DNA of 5,346 nucleotides, from the NCBI GenBank assembly GCA_001800085.1, contig MGUS01000083.1, positions 5,021 through 10,366 on the forward strand. The letters run 5' to 3'. This document shows positions 1-4,261 of the stretch, piece by piece. Numbering within the stretch: position 1 is the first letter of the stretch; every line of letters begins with the position of its first letter. The notes under the pieces were generated by a model. It was not told where the DNA came from. It did no database searches and saw only the letters and a list, made by a program, of their open reading frames with translations. This DNA comes from Elusimicrobia bacterium RIFCSPLOWO2_01_FULL_60_11. GTDB lineage: Bacteria; Elusimicrobiota; Elusimicrobia; 2-02-FULL-39-32. The translations under genes and the position numbers were made by a program.

Positions 1-152
1 AGCTTCACTTCCTTCAACTCCCGGATGACGCGCTCCAGCGTGGCTGCGGGCACCTTTTTTTTGGCGAGGCGCTCGCGCACGGCCTTTTCGGACAGGGCGC
101 GCCGCGCGAGCATCTTGTAGGCGAGGTTCAAGGCGTCGTCCAAGCCGGGCAT
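1..152 (-). CDS. recX: RecX-family regulatory protein, N-terminal fragment (3' end outside the window)
   Basis: The frame starts at ATG 152-150 and runs off the left edge after 50 codons with no stop. The visible protein has the usual first RecX repeat: D-A-L-x-x-A-Y-K-M-L-A-R-R at residues 6-18, then S-E-K-A-V-R-E-R-L at 21-29, then a basic stretch (KKK, 31-33) and a second helix E-R-V-I-R-E-L-K at 40-47. RecX proteins are small, all-helical, cytoplasmic proteins that bind RecA filaments and usually inhibit recombinase activity. The gene is divergent from the peroxiredoxin gene, not next to recA within this window. An 8-A run (coding-strand codons AAA AAA AAG, bases 55-62) lies in the gene. 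The call rests on the N-terminal third only. Another RecX-like three-helix-repeat protein is possible, but I know no better match. Confidence 0.8.
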   Translation of the reverse strand, partial: MPGLDDALNLAYKMLARRALSEKAVRERLAKKKVPAATLERVIRELKEVK

Positions 153-160
153 GGGTTTTA

Positions 161-166
161 ATTATA
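161..166 (-). promoter_or_regulatory. Putative -10 box of the recX promoter
   Basis: Read on the minus strand, this is a perfect TATAAT ending 8 bases before the recX ATG. No good -35 hexamer stands 16-18 bases upstream, where the sequence reads roughly AAAGGA. The 8-base spacer TAAAACCC holds no Shine-Dalgarno sequence. Transcription from this box would start within a few bases of the ATG, giving a nearly leaderless mRNA. It sits in the only strongly AT-rich patch of this area, shared with the divergent bcp promoter. The motif is seen directly; its function is inferred. Confidence 0.45.
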
Positions 167-178
167 CTAAGAAAAATG

Positions 179-184
179 TAAAAT
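179..184 (+). promoter_or_regulatory. Putative -10 box of the bcp-ferredoxin promoter
   Basis: TAAAAT matches the -10 consensus at five of six positions and ends 9 bases before the peroxiredoxin ATG at 194. The bases between (CCTTTTATC) contain no Shine-Dalgarno sequence. The upstream TTTTAA at 156-161 is a poor -35 candidate at 17-base spacing. An alternative is TATACT at 163-168, also five of six, which would give a leader of roughly 20 bases. The two cannot be told apart by eye, and both overlap the divergent recX promoter area. Confidence 0.4.
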
Positions 185-193
185 CCTTTTATC

Positions 194-664
194 ATGGCGA
201 CCGCGACCGAAGAACTCCAGGAAGGGGCAGCGGCGCCCGACTTTTCCGTCAAGGACCAGGACGGCAAGACCGTTCGCCTCTCGGACTTCAAAGGCAGGCA
301 GATCGTCCTTTATTTCTACCCCAAGGACGATACCCCGGGCTGCACCAAGGAATCCTGCGGTTTCCGGGACAACGAAAAGCGCCTGCAAGCGGTCGGGGCG
401 CAGGTGCTGGGCGTGAGTTTGGACGGGCCGGAATCCCACCGGAAATTCATCAAGAAATTCTCCCTCAATTTCCCCCTCCTCTCCGACGAGGATGCCAAAG
501 TGTCCAAGCTCTACGGGGTCTATAAGAAGAAGGCCATGTTCGCCAACATTTTCATGGGCATCGAGCGCTCCACTTTCGTGATCGGGGCCGACGGGAAGTT
601 GAAGAAGATCTTCAGGAAAGTGAAGGTGGACGGCCACACCGAGGAAGTCCTGGCGGCGCTCTAG
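194..664 (+). CDS. bcp: Thioredoxin-dependent peroxiredoxin, Bcp/PrxQ type
   Basis: This cytoplasmic thiol peroxidase is expected to reduce hydrogen peroxide and organic hydroperoxides, normally with thioredoxin as reductant. The 156-residue length is typical of the family. The thioredoxin-fold core starts at A-P-D-F (14-17). The active site is P43-x3-T47-x2-C50, in the segment PKDDTPGCTKESC, with C50 the peroxidatic cysteine. C55, five residues later, is the resolving cysteine of atypical two-cysteine Bcp/PrxQ enzymes. The conserved arginine is R125 in G-I-E-R-S-T-F-V-I. No signal peptide is seen. ATG 194 gives a complete family N-terminus, although no Shine-Dalgarno precedes it. The stop TAG (662-664) shares its G with the GTG start of the ferredoxin gene, so the two are probably cotranscribed and translationally coupled. 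That pairing might mean the ferredoxin works in the same redox response, which is inference only. Confidence 0.96.
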   Translation: MATATEELQEGAAAPDFSVKDQDGKTVRLSDFKGRQIVLYFYPKDDTPGCTKESCGFRDNEKRLQAVGAQVLGVSLDGPESHRKFIKKFSLNFPLLSDEDAKVSKLYGVYKKKAMFANIFMGIERSTFVIGADGKLKKIFRKVKVDGHTEEVLAAL

Positions 665-900
665 TGGCCAAGTCCAAGACCATCGCCGCGATCAGCGCCG
701 ACCTCTGTTCGGGCTGCGAGGCCTGCCTCTCGGTCATGCCCCACAAGGACTGCATCGTCAAGCTCGACGCCCCCTCCTCCACCCCCTTCGCCATGGTCGT
801 CGTGGATGTCCAGAACGACAAGTGCACGGGCTGCACCCTCTGCGTGAGGATCTGCCCCTGGGACGCCATCACCATGGTGCCCAGACCTGATCCGTTATAA
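664..900 (+). CDS. Small 2[4Fe-4S]-type ferredoxin with one non-canonical cluster ligand
   Basis: This 78-residue soluble protein carries two iron-sulfur binding motifs and probably acts as an electron carrier. The first motif is C15-x2-C18-x2-C21-x3-M25-P26 with an extra C30. The second is a full C54-x2-C57-x2-C60-x3-C64-P65, followed by W-D-A-I. In bacterial two-cluster ferredoxins each CxxCxxC triplet takes its fourth ligand from the other motif. On that rule C15, C18, C21 and C64 hold one cluster, while C54, C57 and C60 lack the partner that would be residue 25, here methionine. C30 may substitute, or the cluster may be three-iron or labile. The GTG start at 664 overlaps the preceding TAG by one base; no other start would keep the first motif. 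A 23-residue linker separates C30 from C54. The stop meets the stop of the opposing gene. The physiological partner is unknown. Confidence 0.9.
   Translation: MAKSKTIAAISADLCSGCEACLSVMPHKDCIVKLDAPSSTPFAMVVVDVQNDKCTGCTLCVRICPWDAITMVPRPDPL
895..900. other. Palindromic TTATAA holding both convergent stop codons
   Basis: The ferredoxin stop TAA occupies 898-900 on the plus strand, and the stop of the cyclic nucleotide-binding gene is TAA read from 897 to 895 on the minus strand. Together they form the self-complementary hexamer TTATAA, so the two coding regions overlap by 6 bases tail to tail. Any terminator for one transcript must lie inside the other gene. I saw no GC-rich hairpin followed by a T run on either side. 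Confidence 0.9.
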
Positions 901-1386
901 TCCTATATATTGGTTTGAACGCAGGAGGGTATGGATCGATTCGTTGGCGATCCGGAGGCGGTTGCTCATTTTCTTCAGGAAATTGAGGAGAAGCTTCGTC
1001 CCCACCCGGGGATGTTCATGGATGAGCTTGATGAGGTCCTTTTCGTCCCAGATCGAGATCTTGATCTCCCTGGCGATCGAAGCGATGGCGGTCGCGCTCC
1101 GGGGCTGGCTGTCGAAGAGGGCCATCTCTCCGAAGATCTCGCCCTGTTTCAAGCGCGCCAGGCGCGTGCCTTTCATGTCGTGGCCTTCCGATTTCCAGAT
1201 CTCGATGATGCCCTGCACCACCAGGTACATCTTGTCCCCCTTGTCGCCCTGGCGGAAAACGATGGTGTCGGAGGGCAGGGAGACCTCCTGGGAGATGCGC
1301 TGGAGCATCTCCAGCTCGTGGTCTTCCAGTCCCGAGAAAACGTCCACGGCGGATAGGAGACCGATCAGCTTCTCGTCCTTGGTCAT
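895..1386 (-). CDS. Stand-alone cyclic nucleotide-binding domain protein (Crp-like sensor domain, no HTH)
   Basis: This 163-residue protein consists of one CRP/PKA-type cyclic nucleotide-binding domain. The beta-roll covers about residues 12-115, including V-D-V-F-S-G-L (14-20), I-V-F-R-Q-G-D (42-48) and M-Y-L-V-V-Q-G (53-59). The phosphate-binding cassette at 82-100 is intact: G-E-x-F-G-E87-M-A-L followed by P95-R96-S-A-T. E87 and R96 are the residues expected to contact the ribose and cyclic phosphate, so cAMP or cGMP binding is plausible. The rest (about 115-157) is helical and basic, resembling a dimerisation helix. No helix-turn-helix, kinase, membrane or channel segment is present, so it is unlikely to be a DNA-binding Crp itself. 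It lies 34 bases downstream of ligA on the same strand, with a possible promoter of its own. The ATG at 1386 has no good Shine-Dalgarno. Its regulatory target cannot be read from the sequence. Confidence 0.9.
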   Translation of the reverse strand: MTKDEKLIGLLSAVDVFSGLEDHELEMLQRISQEVSLPSDTIVFRQGDKGDKMYLVVQGIIEIWKSEGHDMKGTRLARLKQGEIFGEMALFDSQPRSATAIASIAREIKISIWDEKDLIKLIHEHPRVGTKLLLNFLKKMSNRLRIANESIHTLLRSNQYIGL

Positions 1387-1395
1387 GGCCTAGTA

Positions 1396-1401
1396 AATAT
1401 A
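1396..1401 (-). promoter_or_regulatory. Putative -10 box upstream of the cyclic nucleotide-binding gene
   Basis: On the minus strand TATATT (five of six to the -10 consensus) ends 9 bases before the ATG at 1386, within the AT-rich part of the 34-base ligA-to-CNB interval. The intervening TACTAGGCC has no convincing ribosome-binding site. The layout copies that of recX and bcp, so the gene may be transcribed from its own nearly leaderless promoter as well as, or instead of, by readthrough from ligA. No clear -35 element was found. Confidence 0.3.
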
Positions 1402-1420
1402 AGGGAAATGTCCCCGGAGT

Positions 1421-3439
1421 TCAAGGGCGGCCGATCAATTTTTTGAACTCCGCTTCGGTGAGTATCCGCACGCCCAGCTTGGCCGCTTTTTCCGCTTTGG
1501 AGCCGGCGTCGGCGCCCGCCACCACGAAATCGGTCTTTTTAGAGACGCTGGACGAGGCCTTGCCGCCCAGCTCGAGCACGAGGGATTCCGCCTCCTGCCT
1601 GGAGAACGACGCCAGCTCGCCCGTGAACACCAGGGTCTTGCCGGACAGCGCCGATTCCTTGACGCTCCTTTCCGGTTCGGAGAAGTTGACCCCCGCCTCT
1701 TTCATCTTTTCGATGATGCGGCGGGTGCTTTTGAGCCGGAAGAACGAGGCGACGGAATCCGATATGACGGGTCCCAGCTCCTGGATCTTTTCCAGGTCCT
1801 CCGCCTTGGCAAGGGAGAGGGCATCCAGGGTGCCGAACCGTTCGGCCAGCACGCGGGCGACTTTTTCGCCCACGTGGCGGATGCCCAGGCCCGTGAGCAG
1901 CTTGGAAAGCGGGCGGGTCTTGCTGGCCTCTATGTTGGCCAGGAGGTTCTCGGCCTTCTTGTCCGCGAAAAGCTCCAAGCCGGTCAGATCGTCCTTTTTC
2001 AGGGCATAGATGTCCGAGAAATCCTTCACGAGCCCCTTTGCCACAAGCTGGGCGACCGCGGATTCTCCCAGGCCCTCGATGTCGAGCCCGTCCCGGCTGG
2101 CAAAATGGAGGAGCCCCCGCTCCAGCTGCGCCGGGCAGAGCGGGTTCACGCAGCGGTAGGCCACTTCGCCCTCGTCCGCTCGCAGCACCTGGCCCGCGCA
2201 GACCGGACAGGCCTTGGGAGGCGCGATCGCGGCCGGTCTTCCGCCCCCTGGCCCGCTCACGCGCACGACCTTGGGGATGACGTCCCCCGCCCGCTCGATG
2301 AGCACCTTGTCGCCGATGCGTACGCCCAGGCGCTCCACCTCGTCAAAATTGTGAAGGGAGACGGAGGAGATGGTGACGCCTCCGCATTCCACCGGGCTCA
2401 CTTTGGCCACGGGCGTGACGGCGCCGGTGCGCCCCACGGAATATTCCACCGAGAGGACCCGCGTTTCCGCCTGGGTGGCGGAGAACTTGAACGCCACGGC
2501 CCAGCGCGGGCTCTTGGCGGTCATTCCCAGGGATTTCTGAAGGCCAAGATCGTTGACCTTGACCACGATCCCGTCGATCTCGTAGGCGGTCTTGGGACGG
2601 TCTTCGAGCCACTTCCTGTATATCCTGACGGCTTCATCGGGCGTATTGGCCGTGGGAATGGGGAATGCCGCCACGGGCAGGCGGAGTTTTCGGCAATGTT
2701 CTATGAATTGGGAATGCTTTTTCACGCCCATGGAGTCCGGGATCTCCCCCGCGGAATGGACCGTGAATTTGAGCGGACGCTCCGCCGTGACCGCGGGATC
2801 TTTCTGCCTCAAGGAGCCGGCGGCGGAATTCCTCGGGTTGACGAAGGTCTTCTTTCCTTCCTGGAGCGCGTCCCGGTTCAAGGCCTCGAAATCCTTCTTA
2901 TCGATGTACACTTCACCGCGGCATTCGAAGACCTCCGGCACGGACGCGCCCCGGCCGCCCAGGCGGAGCGGTATGGAGCGGATCGTGCGGGCGTTGGCCG
3001 TCACGTCCTCCCCCGCTTCCCCGTCTCCCCGCGTGGCGGCCGATCTGAGAAGGCCCTTCTCATAGACGAGCGACAGGCTCGTCCCGTCCATCTTGGGCTC
3101 GATGGCCACTTCAAAATCATCTTTCCCCGCGAGGCCCTTGGCGGCCCTTTCCCACCATTCCCGGAATTCGTCCTCGCTGTAGACGTTGTCCAGGGAGAGC
3201 ATGGGCCTGGAATGGCGCACTGGCTTGAAGGCGGCCGAGACCTTGCCTCCGACCCTCTGGGTGGGAGAGTCGGGGGTGATCAGCCCGGGATGGCGCGCCT
3301 CCAGGGCTTTGAGCTTTTGGAGGAGGTCGTCGAATTCCTTGTCGGTGACTTCGGGAGAGTCCGAGACGTAGTAGAGGTGCTCGTGGCGTTCGATCTCGCG
3401 GCGGAGCTCGTCGATCTCGCGGAGGACGCGCTCGCTCAT
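1421..3439 (-). CDS. ligA: NAD-dependent DNA ligase LigA
   Basis: LigA seals 3'-OH/5'-phosphate nicks during replication and repair, using NAD+ as adenylate donor. The 672-residue length is normal. In order: the N-terminal NAD-binding Ia domain with H-L-Y-Y-V-S-D-S-P (20-29) and V-T-D-K-E-F-D (31-37); the adenylation domain with catalytic K116 in K-M-D-G (116-119), T-R-G-D-G-E-A-G-E-D-V-T (136-147), E-I-D-G-I-V-V-K (287-294) and W-A-V-A-F-K (313-318); the OB fold (about 320-400); a four-cysteine zinc finger C411-x2-C414-x15-C430-x4-C435; helix-hairpin-helix repeats (about 450-580), including G-L-G-I-R-H-V-G-E-K (517-526); and a C-terminal BRCT domain (about 597-670). All catalytic motifs look intact. 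The ATG (3439-3437) overlaps the nusB TGA by four bases (ATGA), indicating translational coupling; the nearest purine-rich sequence (GGAAAG) is too far upstream to be a usual ribosome-binding site. Confidence 0.99.
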   Translation of the reverse strand: MSERVLREIDELRREIERHEHLYYVSDSPEVTDKEFDDLLQKLKALEARHPGLITPDSPTQRVGGKVSAAFKPVRHSRPMLSLDNVYSEDEFREWWERAAKGLAGKDDFEVAIEPKMDGTSLSLVYEKGLLRSAATRGDGEAGEDVTANARTIRSIPLRLGGRGASVPEVFECRGEVYIDKKDFEALNRDALQEGKKTFVNPRNSAAGSLRQKDPAVTAERPLKFTVHSAGEIPDSMGVKKHSQFIEHCRKLRLPVAAFPIPTANTPDEAVRIYRKWLEDRPKTAYEIDGIVVKVNDLGLQKSLGMTAKSPRWAVAFKFSATQAETRVLSVEYSVGRTGAVTPVAKVSPVECGGVTISSVSLHNFDEVERLGVRIGDKVLIERAGDVIPKVVRVSGPGGGRPAAIAPPKACPVCAGQVLRADEGEVAYRCVNPLCPAQLERGLLHFASRDGLDIEGLGESAVAQLVAKGLVKDFSDIYALKKDDLTGLELFADKKAENLLANIEASKTRPLSKLLTGLGIRHVGEKVARVLAERFGTLDALSLAKAEDLEKIQELGPVISDSVASFFRLKSTRRIIEKMKEAGVNFSEPERSVKESALSGKTLVFTGELASFSRQEAESLVLELGGKASSSVSKKTDFVVAGADAGSKAEKAAKLGVRILTEAEFKKLIGRP

Positions 3440-3846
3440 GCGGCGGGTTTTCTTTCCGCCTTGACCTTGTCGAGGATGCCGTTGACGAATTTCCCGGAGT
3501 CCTCGGTGGAATAGGTCTTGGCCACTTCGATGGCTTCGTCGATGATGACGGAAAGGGGCGTCTCGGGGTCGAAAAGGATCTCAAAGGTGGAGAGGCGCAG
3601 GATGTTCCTGTCCACGACGGCCATGCGCTTGATGTCCCAGTTCTGCGTGTACTTGACGAGGATGGCGTCGATCCGGGGCTTGTGGACTTCGACCCCGTTT
3701 GCCAGGTGGGTGGCGAATTCCCGCACGGAAGAAGGACCCGGTTCGGACAAAGTGGATTTGAGGGCTTCCTCTACCGCGATTCTGCAGGTGTCGGCCAGAT
3801 AGAGCGTTTGGAGCGCCATCTCGCGGCCTTCCCGCCGGCTACCCAT
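3436..3846 (-). CDS. nusB: Transcription antitermination factor NusB
   Basis: NusB pairs with NusE (ribosomal protein S10) and binds boxA RNA to support antitermination on rRNA operons; it acts in the cytoplasm. Starting at ATG 3846 the protein has 136 residues, the usual length. Family signatures are the arginine-rich start R4-R-E-G-R-E with A-L-Q-T-L-Y (11-16), V-D-R-N-I-L-R-L-S-T-F-E-I (78-90), and P-L-S-V-I-I-D-E-A-I-E-V-A-K (97-110) followed by D-S-G-K-F-V-N-G-I-L-D (116-126). The start at 3846 is chosen because it keeps the basic N-terminus that contacts RNA; it overlaps the end of ribH by 8 bases. A start at 3819 (residue M10) has a better Shine-Dalgarno but would remove those arginines. 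An ATG at 3957 would add 37 proline- and arginine-rich residues that merely read ribH in another frame. The gene overlaps ligA by four bases. Confidence 0.96.
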   Translation of the reverse strand: MGSRREGREMALQTLYLADTCRIAVEEALKSTLSEPGPSSVREFATHLANGVEVHKPRIDAILVKYTQNWDIKRMAVVDRNILRLSTFEILFDPETPLSVIIDEAIEVAKTYSTEDSGKFVNGILDKVKAERKPAA

Positions 3847-4261
3847 GGAAGAGCGCCGCCATCTCAAGGGCCGCTTCGGCGCATTCTGTTCCTTTATTAG
3901 AGGTCCCTTTGCCGCACCTGGCCTTGGCCTGGGCCAGGGTGTCGGGCGTGAGGACACCGAAGGCCACGGGAACGCCGGAGTCGAGCATCACTCGCATGAG
4001 CCCCTGGGCGACGGCTTGAGCGATGTAATGGTTGTGGGACGTCTCTCCCTTTAGGATGCAGCCCAAGGCGAGGATGGCGTCGTATCGTCCGCTTTTAGCC
4101 AGGCCAAGGACCGCGGCGGGCAACTCGAAGGCGCCCGGGACCCAGACCGTGTCCTTGGGGCGGAGTTTGACCCCGCGCCTGGCGAGCAGGGCGCTTGCGC
4201 CCTCCAACAGGCCCCGCGTGATGTTCTCGTTGTATCTGGAGACGGCGATCCCTATGCGCAT
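3839..4261 (-). CDS. ribH: 6,7-dimethyl-8-ribityllumazine synthase RibH
   Basis: RibH condenses 5-amino-6-ribitylaminouracil with 3,4-dihydroxy-2-butanone 4-phosphate to give lumazine, the penultimate step of riboflavin synthesis. Visible motifs are S8-R-Y-N-E-N-I-T (substrate ring pocket, with Y10 where Phe or Trp is usual), V41-P-G-A-F-E-L-P, A65-L-G-C-I-L-K-G-E-T-S-H with H76 aligned to the catalytic histidine, P98-V-A-F-G-V-L-T, and a phosphate-binding end with R115 and N122-K-G. At 140 residues it is somewhat short: about 10-15 residues of the usual N-terminus before the first strand are missing. No ATG, GTG or TTG is in frame in the 17 codons upstream that I read. The ATG shares one base with the ribBA stop (TGATG), and AAGGTGGT lies just before it. 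The neighbouring ribBA makes one of its two substrates. Confidence 0.97.
   Translation of the reverse strand: MRIGIAVSRYNENITRGLLEGASALLARRGVKLRPKDTVWVPGAFELPAAVLGLAKSGRYDAILALGCILKGETSHNHYIAQAVAQGLMRVMLDSGVPVAFGVLTPDTLAQAKARCGKGTSNKGTECAEAALEMAALFHG

Noticed and set aside
151..637. Alternative frames overlapping bcp on both strands
   Set aside because: The bcp frame carries the peroxiredoxin active site and conserved Arg. The others are low-complexity and overlap it completely.
933..953. GGATCG ... CGATCC stem with a 9-base loop near the convergent stops
   Set aside because: It is six pairs, inside coding sequence, with no following T run on either strand; a chance dyad is likely.
931..1393. 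Two plus-strand open frames of about 140-150 codons opposite the cyclic nucleotide-binding gene
   Set aside because: The minus-strand protein has a full conserved cassette. The plus-strand translations show no motif and are shadow frames.
1398..1418. Small hairpin after ligA (GGGGA CATT TCCCT on the minus strand) followed by a T-rich stretch, as a possible terminator
   Set aside because: The stem has only four Watson-Crick pairs and one G-T pair, too weak for a convincing intrinsic terminator. The T-rich part is interrupted and may be the -10 region of the next gene.
1874..3514. A 546-codon open frame on the plus strand opposite ligA
   Set aside because: It lies wholly antisense to a ligase whose motifs are all intact. 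Its composition is dominated by Gly, Arg, Ala, Asp and His with no recognisable domain, as expected for the complement of a GC-rich gene.
3847..3957. A 37-residue N-terminal extension of NusB from ATG 3957
   Set aside because: The extra residues are Pro/Arg-rich, have no counterpart in NusB proteins, and simply read the ribH coding region out of frame.
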